In this document: piece after piece, positions 7,185 to 13,757 of the stretch | How the letters are laid out: every line of letters begins with the position of its first letter | Numbering within the stretch: the first letter of the stretch is position 1 | Assembly (NCBI GenBank): GCA_964470515.1 | Contig: CAYYDD010000010.1 | Location: forward strand, 1-31,774 | DNA: 31,774 nucleotides | Direction of reading: 5' to 3' | Source of the DNA: RGIG3009 sp964470515 | Lineage (GTDB): Bacteria; Bacillota; Clostridia; Oscillospirales; Acutalibacteraceae | Made by a program: the position numbers and the translations under genes | Notes under the pieces: model-generated | What the model was told of the DNA's origin: nothing | The model's database searches: none | Seen by the model: the letters and a program-made list of their open reading frames with translations, nothing else

Positions 7185-7560
7185 ATGTCTAAGGAAGCTC
7201 TGGGTATGGTCGAAACCCGCGGTCTGGTTGCCGCGATCGAGGCCGCTGATGCGATGGTGAAAGCCGCTGAGGTTGCTCTCATCGGCACCGNNNNNNNNNN
7301 NNNNNNNNNNNNNNNNNNNNNNNNNNNNNNNNNNNNNNNNNNNNNNNNNNNNNNNNNNNNNNNNNNNNNNNNNNNNNNNNNNNNNNNNNNAAAAGATCGG
7401 CTCCGGTTTGGTGAGCGTGATGGTTCGCGGCGACGTCGGCGCTGTGAAGGCTGCTGTCGAAGCCGGTGCAAGCTCCGCTTCAAAGCTGGGCGAGCTGGTC
7501 GCTGTCCACGTTATCCCGCGTCCGCACGGCGATGTGGAGAAGATCCTGCCGAAGCTGTAA
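7185..7560 (+). CDS. BMC-H shell protein, interrupted by a 100-N assembly gap
   Basis: Left of the gap the gene reads SKEALGMVETRGLVAAIEAADAMVKAAEVALIGT; right of it KIGSGLVSVMVRGDVGAVKAAVEAGASSASKLGELVAVHVIPRPHGDVEKILPKL. This is a canonical hexameric BMC-H, very close to the products starting at 7959 and 8275. The two sides are in different frames when 100 N are counted. If the bases at 7290 and 7391 are joined directly, GTEKIGSG is restored in frame and the product is about 90 residues, the size of its paralogs. GGAGG lies nine bases before the ATG. The gap may hide nothing, or one or more further paralogs. Confidence 0.85.
7291..7390. other. Assembly gap of 100 N
   Basis: Exactly 100 undetermined bases, a conventional placeholder for a gap of unknown length. 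It lies inside a BMC-H gene that shares long identical tracts with two downstream paralogs, a likely cause of the assembly break. Confidence 0.98.
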
Positions 7561-7577
7561 CGTAAGGAGTACCCGCT

Positions 7578-7871
7578 ATGAAAGCATTGGGTCTGATAGA
7601 AGTTTCCGGTGTCACTGCCGGGATCGACTGTCTGGATATTATGTGTAAATCCGCCAATGTGGAATTTGTCACATGGGAGCGTAAGCTGGGCGGTCGTCTG
7701 GTCACGGTCATCGTGGAGGGCGACGTGTCGGCTGTTACCGCTGCGGTGGAGAACGCCTGCGCCGGCGCTATCAAGAAGCCGGTCGCCAGTGCGGTCATTG
7801 CCAATCCGCACGAGGAAACCGCGCGGCTGGTAGCGCTCAGCGCCTCCCGCATCAAACCGAAAGGGGAATGA
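7578..7871 (+). CDS. BMC-H shell protein, divergent paralog
   Basis: A 97-residue BMC-domain protein (ALGLIEVSGVTAGIDCLDIMCKSANVEF, then KLGGRLVTVIVEGDVSAVTAAVENA and VIANPHEET). The domain is complete, but the sequence is clearly different from the near-identical trio at 7185, 7959 and 8275. The pore loop is RKLGGRL rather than EKIGSGL, adding positive charge. Two cysteines (18 and 23) lie on helix A. A short basic tail follows the domain. The ATG follows the upstream stop by 17 bases with TAAGGAG as ribosome site. It probably forms its own hexamers or mixes into facets, giving a pore of different selectivity. Confidence 0.88.
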   Translation: MKALGLIEVSGVTAGIDCLDIMCKSANVEFVTWERKLGGRLVTVIVEGDVSAVTAAVENACAGAIKKPVASAVIANPHEETARLVALSASRIKPKGE

Positions 7872-7874
7872 GCG

Positions 7875-8237
7875 ATGGCAGAGCAAACGAAGAACCCTGC
7901 GGCGGAGGCCGCTGAAACTGTAGCAGAGAGTCCCAAACCGGTAAAGGAGGTAAAGAAAATGGCACTGGAAGCATTAGGTATGGTTGAGACCAGAGGTCTG
8001 GTCGCTGCGATCGAAGCGGCGGATGCGATGGTCAAGGCTGCCAACGTCACCCTCATCGGCACCGAAAAGATCGGCTCCGGTTTGGTGAGCGTGATGGTTC
8101 GCGGCGACGTCGGCGCTGTTAAAGCCGCTGTTGAAGCCGGCGCGTCCTCGGCATCGAAGCTGGGCGAGCTGGTCGCCACGCACGTTATTCCGCGTCCTCA
8201 CGGCGACGTGGAGAAGATCCTGCCGGTACTGAAATAA
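7875..8237 (+). CDS. BMC-H shell protein with two good start codons (extended form 120 aa, core form 92 aa)
   Basis: From the ATG at 7959 the product is a standard 92-residue hexamer subunit (ALEALGMVETRGLVAAIEAAD to VIPRPHGDVEKILPVLK), equal in length to the next gene's product. That start has an ideal AAAGGAGG at 7943-7950, eight bases away. In the same frame, an upstream ATG at 7875 has its own ribosome site (AAGGGGA at 7860-7866) and is three bases after the previous stop. It adds a 28-residue Ala/Glu/Pro-rich, probably disordered extension ending in KEVKK. The extension has no BMC-fold residues. Both forms may be made, as known for PduB and PduB'. I list the longer range because nothing in it breaks the frame; if only one is real, 7959 is the safer start. 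Confidence 0.85.
   Translation: MAEQTKNPAAEAAETVAESPKPVKEVKKMALEALGMVETRGLVAAIEAADAMVKAANVTLIGTEKIGSGLVSVMVRGDVGAVKAAVEAGASSASKLGELVATHVIPRPHGDVEKILPVLK
7943..7961 (+). promoter_or_regulatory. Internal ribosome binding site and alternative start
   Basis: AAAGGAGG, eight bases, then ATG at 7959, lying inside the frame opened at 7875. It is the best ribosome site of the shell cluster and would yield the 92-residue core protein. Confidence 0.8.
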
Positions 8238-8274
8238 GTTACCCATATTCACTATCCATAAGGAGGTCACCGCA

Positions 8275-8553
8275 ATGGCACTGGAAGCATTAGGTATGGT
8301 CGAGACCAGAGGTCTGGTCGCTGCGATCGAGGCCGCTGACTCGATGGTCAAGGCTGCGAACGTAGAGCTTATCGGCACCGAGAAGATCGGTTCCGGTTTG
8401 GTGTCCGTGATGGTCCGCGGCGACGTCGGCGCTGTTAAAGCTGCCGTCGAAGCCGGCGCGTCCTCGGCATCGAAGCTGGGCGAGCTGGTCGCCACGCACG
8501 TCATCCCGCGTCCGCACACGGATGTCGAGAAGATCCTGCCCTCGCTGAAGTAA
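8275..8553 (+). CDS. BMC-H shell protein, canonical hexamer subunit
   Basis: A 92-residue shell subunit, nearly identical to the core product at 7959 and to the gapped gene at 7185. Visible are ALGMVETRGLVAAIEAADSMVKAANVELIGT, the pore loop EKIGSGL, VMVRGDVGAVKAAVEAGASSASKLGELVA and the C-terminal VIPRPHTDVEKILPSLK. At nucleotide level its second half is identical to that of the preceding gene over about 50 bases (8136-8184 against 8451-8499), a sign of recent duplication or gene conversion. AAGGAGGT before the ATG is the ribosome site. It is the last hexamer gene before a hairpin and the pentamer gene. Probably a bulk facet protein. Confidence 0.95.
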   Translation: MALEALGMVETRGLVAAIEAADSMVKAANVELIGTEKIGSGLVSVMVRGDVGAVKAAVEAGASSASKLGELVATHVIPRPHTDVEKILPSLK

Positions 8554-8570
8554 TCCGAAACCGGGTTTCA

Positions 8571-8598
8571 AGGCTGACGGGCGAATGCCCGTCAGCCT
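8571..8598 (+). promoter_or_regulatory. Intercistronic 12-bp hairpin between shell hexamer and pentamer genes
   Basis: A perfect 12-base inverted repeat (8571-8582 and 8587-8598) with a GAAT loop. No T run follows, so it is not a simple terminator. It could act as an RNA stabiliser, processing site or partial attenuator that lowers expression of the genes after the bulk shell proteins. Confidence 0.6.
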
Positions 8599-8636
8599 GA
8601 TCCGGGCGGGTTAAATTACTGAAAGAGGAGATATGT

Positions 8637-8918
8637 ATGATCGTCGGTAAAGTGGTGGGCAGTGTTGTGTCCACACGCAAGAATGAAAATCTTATCGGCA
8701 GTAAATTTATGGTGGTAGAGCCGCTCGCTGAGTTGGGCGATGCCACGAAAAAGATCGTCGCGGTCGACAACGTCGGCGCCGGTATCGGTGAGATCGTGCT
8801 GGTCGCCACCGGCAGTGCCGCGCGTATCGGTTGCGGTATGTCGGAGTCGCCGGTGGATGCCGCTATCGTCGGTATCGTGGACAGCGGCATTGGTTTAGCC
8901 GGAGTGATGGATAAATGA
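8637..8918 (+). CDS. BMC-P pentameric vertex protein (EutN/CcmL family)
   Basis: A 93-residue protein that should form the pentamers closing the corners of the compartment shell. It begins MIVGKVVGSVVSTRKNENLIGSKFMVVEPL and has VAVDNVGAGIGEIVLVATGSAAR followed by DAAIVGIVD, the typical EutN/CcmL pattern, and the usual length. AAAGAGGAG lies upstream of the ATG at 8637; the nearby ATG at 8633 is in another frame and leads nowhere. Its stop overlaps the next start (ATGA, four bases), coupling it to the PduS-like gene. It is the only vertex gene in the window, so it should supply all pentamers unless another copy exists elsewhere. Confidence 0.95.
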   Translation: MIVGKVVGSVVSTRKNENLIGSKFMVVEPLAELGDATKKIVAVDNVGAGIGEIVLVATGSAARIGCGMSESPVDAAIVGIVDSGIGLAGVMDK

Positions 8919-10246
8919 CCCTCGATGAATTGAAGGTCGTCCTGCGGGACGGCGGTGTCGTCGGTGCCGGCGGTGCGGGATTTCCCTCCTACGCCAAGCT
9001 GGACAGCCGGGCCGATACCATCATCCTTAACTGTGCGGAATGTGAGCCGCTGTTGAAGCTTCACCGTCAGGTGCTGGAGCGGTACGCGGAGGACATTCTC
9101 AGCACGTTGGACTTAATTGCGAAAACCGTAGGTGCACAGTCGGTGATCGTCGCGGTCAAGCGCTCGTATAAGCGCACGATTGATGCCGTGACCCCATTGC
9201 TCAGCACCTTTCAGAATATGACCTTGTGCCCGTTGCCGGAGGTATATCCCGCCGGTGACGAGGTGGTGATGATCTACGAGGCTACCGGCCGCGTGGTCGC
9301 ACCGGGTGCGCTGCCCATTTCGGTGGGTGTCACCGTGTTCAACGTGGAAACGGTGTACAATATGTCCCGTCTGTTGGCGGGCGGTGCCCTCACGCATAAG
9401 TATGTGACTATCGCGGGTGAGGTCGCTCACCCCGTTACACTGTGTGCGCCGCTTGGCACCCCGATCAGTGAGCTGATCGAGCGCGCCGGCGGTGTTACCA
9501 CCGAGGAACCCGCGTACGTGTTCGGTGGTCCGATGATGGGTCGGCTCGGCTCTCCTGTGGAGCCGGTCACCAAGACCACCAATGCGGTATTGGTGTTGCC
9601 GGAGTCGCACACCATCGTCCAAAAAAAGCGCGCAAAGCCGTTTTTGGATATGAAACGCGCGATGGCGGCGTGCTGTCAGTGCAGCTACTGCACCGATCTG
9701 TGCCCCCGCCACCTGCTCGGGCACCCCATTGAGCCGCACAAGTTTATGCTGGTGGCCTCCAACGGCGTCACGAATGATGCCGAGCCCTATGTCAACTCCG
9801 CCTTCTGCACGGGTTGCGGTCTGTGCGAAATGTATTCGTGTATGCAAGGTCTTTCCCCCCGTATGTTGCTCACCGCTTGCAAAAACGGCCTGCGGCAGTA
9901 CGGTGTGAGACCCCCGGCTGCTGAGCTGTCGCCGGTACGTGAGGAGCGAGCTTATCGCCGTGTGCCGATGAGCCGCCTGATGACGCGTCTGGGGCTGAAT
10001 CGCTATAACAAGACCGCTCCCTTGTCCGACGAGATCGTTGCATCGCCGCAGCTCCGACTGCTGCTCTCGCAACACATCGGTGTACCGTCGAAGCCGCTCG
10101 TCAAGGTGGGGGATGCGGTCGCCGCCGGTCAGACGGTCGCGGTCGCCGCAGAGGATGCGCTCAGCGTCGGTCTGCATGCACCGCTTGCCGGTATCATCAC
10201 CAACGTGACCGATAAGGTCATCACCATTCAAGTAAAGGAGGGGTAA
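8915..10246 (+). CDS. PduS-like RnfC-type Fe-S flavoprotein of the microcompartment
   Basis: A 443-residue electron-transfer protein of the RnfC/PduS family. The N-terminal nucleotide-binding region has GGVVGAGGAGFPSYAKL and NCAECEPLL. The middle carries two 4Fe-4S sites, CxxCxxCxxxC at residues 253-263 and CxxCxxCxxxxC at 298-309. The C-terminus (VGDAVAAGQTVAV then GLHAPLAGIITNV) is a small lipoyl-like barrel. In the Pdu system PduS is proposed to reduce cobalamin, but no B12 enzyme is encoded here, so it more likely oxidises NADH and passes electrons on, perhaps through the PduT-like shell protein encoded next. It overlaps the pentamer gene by four bases and lies three bases before the PduT-like gene. 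It has no obvious encapsulation helix. Confidence 0.92.
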   Translation: MTLDELKVVLRDGGVVGAGGAGFPSYAKLDSRADTIILNCAECEPLLKLHRQVLERYAEDILSTLDLIAKTVGAQSVIVAVKRSYKRTIDAVTPLLSTFQNMTLCPLPEVYPAGDEVVMIYEATGRVVAPGALPISVGVTVFNVETVYNMSRLLAGGALTHKYVTIAGEVAHPVTLCAPLGTPISELIERAGGVTTEEPAYVFGGPMMGRLGSPVEPVTKTTNAVLVLPESHTIVQKKRAKPFLDMKRAMAACCQCSYCTDLCPRHLLGHPIEPHKFMLVASNGVTNDAEPYVNSAFCTGCGLCEMYSCMQGLSPRMLLTACKNGLRQYGVRPPAAELSPVREERAYRRVPMSRLMTRLGLNRYNKTAPLSDEIVASPQLRLLLSQHIGVPSKPLVKVGDAVAAGQTVAVAAEDALSVGLHAPLAGIITNVTDKVITIQVKEG

Positions 10247-10249
10247 TCC

Positions 10250-10798
10250 GTGAACAAAGCCATTGGTATGGTCGAAATGAAGACCGTGTCCTCCGGTATG
10301 CGTGCAGCTGACCGTATGGTCAAGACCGCGGAGGTCGATATTCTGGAAGCCAGCACGGTCTGCCCCGGTAAATTTCTGGTGCTTATCAGCGGCGAATTGT
10401 CCGCTGTGCGTGCGGCTGTGGATGCTGCCGCCGTGAACGATCCCGAGCTGCTGATCGACAGCTTTGTGCTGGGCGCCCCGCACGAGAGCATTTTCACCGC
10501 GCTGTACGGTACGGCGGATATCGGCTCGCCGGAGGCTCTCGGTGTACTGGAAACGTTTTCGTCGTCGGCCGCCATCGTCGCGGCGGACGTGGCCGCCAAA
10601 ACCGCGATGGTGCAGCTTATTGAACTGCGTCTGGCACGCGGTATGTGCGGTAAATCGTACCTACTGCTTACCGGCGGTATCGCCGCAGTGCAGGCCGCCA
10701 TTGAAAAGGCGCAGGCCGGTGCGGGCGATCACGGTATGTTCTTAGACAGTGCCGTTATCCCGCATCCCGACGAAAAGACCTGGAAGAGTATTCTCTGA
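10250..10798 (+). CDS. PduT-like tandem-domain BMC-T shell protein with Fe-S cysteine
   Basis: A 182-residue protein with two BMC domains (AIGMVEMKTVSSGMRAADRM... and ALGVLETFSSSAAIVAADVAA...), which forms pseudohexameric trimers. It matches PduT closely in the pore region: STVCPGKFL places a cysteine at residue 38, the position that holds a 4Fe-4S cluster at the three-fold axis in PduT. The C-terminal VIPHPDEKTWKSIL is also PduT-like. The start is a GTG at 10250, with AAAGGAGGGG six bases before it. Adjacent to the PduS-like gene, as in pdu operons, it likely provides the electron route across the shell. The Fe-S cluster is inferred from the family. Confidence 0.92.
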   Translation: MNKAIGMVEMKTVSSGMRAADRMVKTAEVDILEASTVCPGKFLVLISGELSAVRAAVDAAAVNDPELLIDSFVLGAPHESIFTALYGTADIGSPEALGVLETFSSSAAIVAADVAAKTAMVQLIELRLARGMCGKSYLLLTGGIAAVQAAIEKAQAGAGDHGMFLDSAVIPHPDEKTWKSIL

Positions 10799-10835
10799 GG
10801 AATAGTCTCTAACGTAAGAAAAAGGAGGCCGTCCT

Positions 10836-11594
10836 ATGCTTGCCATTGAACGGCGCAACACCATTCTTGCCCGGCTGTCGCTGGAGGGTAAGGTCATCGT
10901 ATCCGATCTGGCCCGTGAATTTGACGTAACGGAGGAGACCATCCGCCGCGACCTTGAAAAGCTGGATCGTGAGGGCCTTGCCAAAAAGACCTACGGCGGT
11001 GCGGTCGCGAGCCAAAACGGTAACGCCGATTTGCCGTACAGCGTGCGTAAGCGTGCGAACGTGGAGCGCAAGCAGCGCATTGCCGAGCAGATCGGTGAAA
11101 TGATCCACGACGGCGATTACATTATGCTGGATGCCAGCTCCACAGCCATCTTTGTGACTAAGTACATCAAATCACGGAAGAATATCACGCTCATCACCAA
11201 TTCGGTGGAGATCCTGCTGGAGCTCGCCGATAAGGACGGTTGGAATATCCTGTCCACCGGCGGTGCGTTGCGTGAGGGAGCGCTATCACTGGTCGGTGCC
11301 TCGGCGGAAAAGATGATCCGCGGCTTCCACGTAGACCTCGCGGTGTGTTCCTGCAAGGGCGTGGATATGGCTATGGGAATCACCGATTCCAATGAGCGTG
11401 ATTCTGAGATCAAGCAGGCGATCTTCGCTGCAGCCGATCGGAAGATTCTCGCCGTGGATGCTACCAAATTTGATAAAATTTCCTTCGTTCGCGTGTGCGA
11501 TATCGGGGATGTAAATACCGTCGTCACCGACGAAGCTCCCGCCGAGCGTTGGATCGAAACGTGTAAAGAAAAACAAGTCGAGTTAGTTTACTAA
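10836..11594 (+). CDS. DeoR-family transcriptional regulator of the BMC operon
   Basis: A 252-residue regulator with an N-terminal winged helix (RRNTILARLSLEGKVIVSDLAREFDVTEETIRRDLEKLDREGLAKKTYGGAV, residues about 5-55) and a C-terminal sugar-phosphate sensor domain (MLDASSTAIFVTKYI, ITNSVEILLEL, STGGALREGALSLVG, VDATKFDKISFVRV). Members of this family usually repress sugar catabolic operons until a phosphorylated sugar binds. Its place inside the operon suggests autoregulation, with rhamnulose- or fuculose-1-phosphate or DHAP as a plausible effector. AAGGAGG precedes the ATG. Four bases separate its stop from the ribosome-site GTG of the following gene, and the annotated ATG of that gene is 13 bases on. 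The operator is probably in 4276-4330 but was not identified. Confidence 0.9.
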   Translation: MLAIERRNTILARLSLEGKVIVSDLAREFDVTEETIRRDLEKLDREGLAKKTYGGAVASQNGNADLPYSVRKRANVERKQRIAEQIGEMIHDGDYIMLDASSTAIFVTKYIKSRKNITLITNSVEILLELADKDGWNILSTGGALREGALSLVGASAEKMIRGFHVDLAVCSCKGVDMAMGITDSNERDSEIKQAIFAAADRKILAVDATKFDKISFVRVCDIGDVNTVVTDEAPAERWIETCKEKQVELVY

Positions 11595-11607
11595 AGGAGT
11601 GACCGAT

Positions 11608-13050
11608 ATGGCAATGACGGAAAACGAGGTCAGACAGTTAGTCAGTCAGGTTCTGGAGCGTATGCAAGCGGCTCCGGCTGCGGCTTCGTGGGATTCCACG
11701 CAGTACAACGGCCGTAAGCTCATCGGTATTTTTGACGATATGAATGACGCCATCCGTGCCGCTGAGAACGGTTACCGCGCTGTCCGCGCGATGACGGTGG
11801 AGCAGCGTGAAAAGCTCATCACCGAGATCCGCCGTCTTACCCGTGAGGAAGCCGCTGTTATGGCGCAACTTGGCGTGGAGGAGACCGGTATGGGTCGTGT
11901 TGATCACAAGAAGGCCAAGCACCTGCTGGTGGCGGATAAGACCCCGGGTACCGAGGATATCGTGTCGGCGGCTCGCACGGGTGACAACGGGCTCACGCTG
12001 GTGGAGATGGCTCCGTTCGGTGTGGTGGGTGCAATCACGCCCAGCACCAACCCGTCTGAGACCGTTATCTGCAACAGCATCGGTATGATCGCGGCGGGCA
12101 ACGGTGTGGTGTTTAATCCGCATCCCAACGCCATTGCGACCTCCAACTATGCGGTTGACTTGGTCAACCGCGCCTGCAAGACCGCGGGCGGTCCGGAGAT
12201 TCTGGTCTGCTCAATGGCGAAGCCCACGATGGAATCCGCTGCTATTATGCAGTCGCATCCGTCTATCCGTCTGCTGGTTTGCACCGGCGGTCCCGGCGTG
12301 GTGCGTGCGGTGCTGTCGTCCGGGAAAAAGGCCATCGGTGCCGGTGCGGGTAACCCCCCCGTCATCGTGGACGATACCGCCGATATCGCGAAGGCCGGTA
12401 AGGATATCATCGACGGTTGTACCTTCGATAATAACCTGCCCTGCATCGCGGAAAAAGAAGTGTTTGCGTTCCGTAACGTTGCAGATTCGCTGATCTCGGC
12501 GATGCAGAAGAACGGCGCGTATCTTATTAACGCCCAGCAGGCTGATGCACTGGCCAAGATCGTGCTGGTCGAGAAGACCGGCAAGGACGGCAAGGTCAGA
12601 AAGATCGTCAACCGCGACTGTGTCGGTCGCGATGCCGACGTGTTGCTCGCGAAGATCGGTATCACCGTCAGCAAGGATATCCGCTGTATCATTTGCGAGA
12701 CCGGCTTTGAGCACGAATTTGTGCAGGAAGAGCTGATGATGCCCATCCTGCCAATCGTGCGGGTGGATAACATTGATGAAGCTATCGAGCTCGCCTGCAA
12801 GGCTGAGCACGGAAACCGCCATACCGCGCATATGCACTCCAAGAATATCGACAATCTGTCCCGCTTTGCGCGTGCGGTGGAAACCACTATTTTCGTTAAA
12901 AACGCCCCGTCCTACGCGGGCATCGGCTTCGGCGGTGAGGGTCACGCCACCTTCACCATTGCCGGCCCCACGGGTGAGGGTATCACCTCCGCCCGTAGCT
13001 TTACGCGTCAGCGCCGTTGCGTGATGGCGGACAGCTTCAGAATTATCTAA
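11608..13050 (+). CDS. CoA-acylating aldehyde dehydrogenase (PduP/EutE type) with N-terminal encapsulation peptide
   Basis: A 480-residue enzyme that oxidises the compartment aldehyde to an acyl-CoA with NAD, for example lactaldehyde to lactyl-CoA. The catalytic cysteine is Cys279 in FDNNLPCIAEKEV. Other family marks are GVVGAITPSTNPSET, CTGGPGVVRAVLSSGKKAIGAGAGNPPVIVDDTADI and the C-terminal FTIAGPTGEGITSARSFTRQRRC. Residues 5-20 (ENEVRQLVSQVLERM) form an amphipathic encapsulation helix, followed by an Ala/Pro linker. The ATG at 11608 has AAAGGAG eight bases upstream and is preferred over the GTG at 11599, which overlaps that ribosome site. PduL follows 13 bases after the stop; together they turn the aldehyde into an acyl-phosphate while recycling CoA inside the shell. 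Confidence 0.95.
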   Translation: MAMTENEVRQLVSQVLERMQAAPAAASWDSTQYNGRKLIGIFDDMNDAIRAAENGYRAVRAMTVEQREKLITEIRRLTREEAAVMAQLGVEETGMGRVDHKKAKHLLVADKTPGTEDIVSAARTGDNGLTLVEMAPFGVVGAITPSTNPSETVICNSIGMIAAGNGVVFNPHPNAIATSNYAVDLVNRACKTAGGPEILVCSMAKPTMESAAIMQSHPSIRLLVCTGGPGVVRAVLSSGKKAIGAGAGNPPVIVDDTADIAKAGKDIIDGCTFDNNLPCIAEKEVFAFRNVADSLISAMQKNGAYLINAQQADALAKIVLVEKTGKDGKVRKIVNRDCVGRDADVLLAKIGITVSKDIRCIICETGFEHEFVQEELMMPILPIVRVDNIDEAIELACKAEHGNRHTAHMHSKNIDNLSRFARAVETTIFVKNAPSYAGIGFGGEGHATFTIAGPTGEGITSARSFTRQRRCVMADSFRII

Positions 13051-13063
13051 GGAGGCTTTCCCT

Positions 13064-13708
13064 ATGGCATACGATCCGAAATTGCTGGACGAGATCGTCC
13101 GCTGTGTGATGGCGGCGGCCGGTGCGTCGGGCGACGATTCCACTGTCCCGGTCGGCGTGTCCAACCGTCATATCCATCTGAGTAAGGAGGATGTTGAAAC
13201 GCTGTTCGGTGCCGGTTATGAGCTGACTCCCTTCAAGGATCTGTCCCAGCCGGGCCAGTACGCCTGCAAGGAAACGCTGACCATCATCGGCCCGTCGTTG
13301 CGTCCCATCGAGAATGTTCGCGTGCTCGGTCCGGTGCGCAAGGCCTCACAGGTGGAGATCTCCCGCACCGATTCGTTCGTGCTGAAAGTCAAGCCCCCCG
13401 TGCGCGAATCCGGTGATATCGCTGGCTCTGCGCCCGTCACTATTGTCGGCCCGAAGGGTATCGTCACGCTGAAGGAAGGCTGCATCATCGCTAACCGCCA
13501 CATTCATATGAGTGAGGAGGAGGGCGTACGGTTTGGCCTGAAGGACGGTGACTATGTCACCGTCGAGGCGAACGGTGAGCGCCGCACCACGTTCTACGAC
13601 GTGCAGGTGCGCGTCAACAAAGCGTTCCGCTTGGAGATGCACATTGATACCGACGACGCGAACGCTGCCGGTATCGGCAACGGTGCCAAGGTCAAGGTCA
13701 TTAAATGA
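13064..13708 (+). CDS. pduL: PduL-type phosphate acyltransferase with N-terminal encapsulation peptide
   Basis: A 214-residue zinc enzyme that swaps CoA for phosphate on the acyl-CoA made by the aldehyde dehydrogenase, giving acyl-phosphate and free CoA. It shows the two PduL zinc motifs, NRHIHLS (His36, His38) and NRHIHMS (His146, His148), plus CKETLTIIGPS and GPVRKASQVEISRTDSF. Residues 5-20 (PKLLDEIVRCVMAAA) form an encapsulation helix, followed by a short Gly/Asp/Ser linker. AAGGAGG precedes the ATG. It is the last gene of the operon and is followed by a strong terminator. No acetate- or propionate-kinase gene is in the window, so the ATP-yielding last step must be encoded elsewhere. Confidence 0.95.
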   Translation: MAYDPKLLDEIVRCVMAAAGASGDDSTVPVGVSNRHIHLSKEDVETLFGAGYELTPFKDLSQPGQYACKETLTIIGPSLRPIENVRVLGPVRKASQVEISRTDSFVLKVKPPVRESGDIAGSAPVTIVGPKGIVTLKEGCIIANRHIHMSEEEGVRFGLKDGDYVTVEANGERRTTFYDVQVRVNKAFRLEMHIDTDDANAAGIGNGAKVKVIK

Positions 13709-13715
13709 ATACGAT

Positions 13716-13757
13716 AAAAAGCGAACCGCACCCCTTATCCGGTGCGGTTCGCTTTTT
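13716..13757. terminator. Bidirectional terminator ending the BMC operon
   Basis: A 17-base-pair stem (13716-13732 with 13741-13757) and an 8-base loop, flanked by AAAAA and TTTTT. It ends the BMC operon on the plus strand and the small HTH-like gene on the minus strand. Confidence 0.92.

Noticed and set aside
7176..7565. A 129-codon frame reading straight through the N gap
   Set aside because: The frame after the gap gives a meaningless Arg/Cys-rich tail, whereas the other frame continues the BMC domain. The frame change is an artefact of the 100-N placeholder.
8571..8598. Intrinsic terminator inside the BMC operon
   Set aside because: The hairpin has no T run, and the downstream genes have no promoter of their own, so it is kept only as an intercistronic hairpin.
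9113..10483. Long minus-strand open frame (456 codons) antisense to the PduS- and PduT-like genes
   Set aside because: His/Gln/Arg-rich shadow translation with no domain; the plus-strand genes have Fe-S and BMC motifs.
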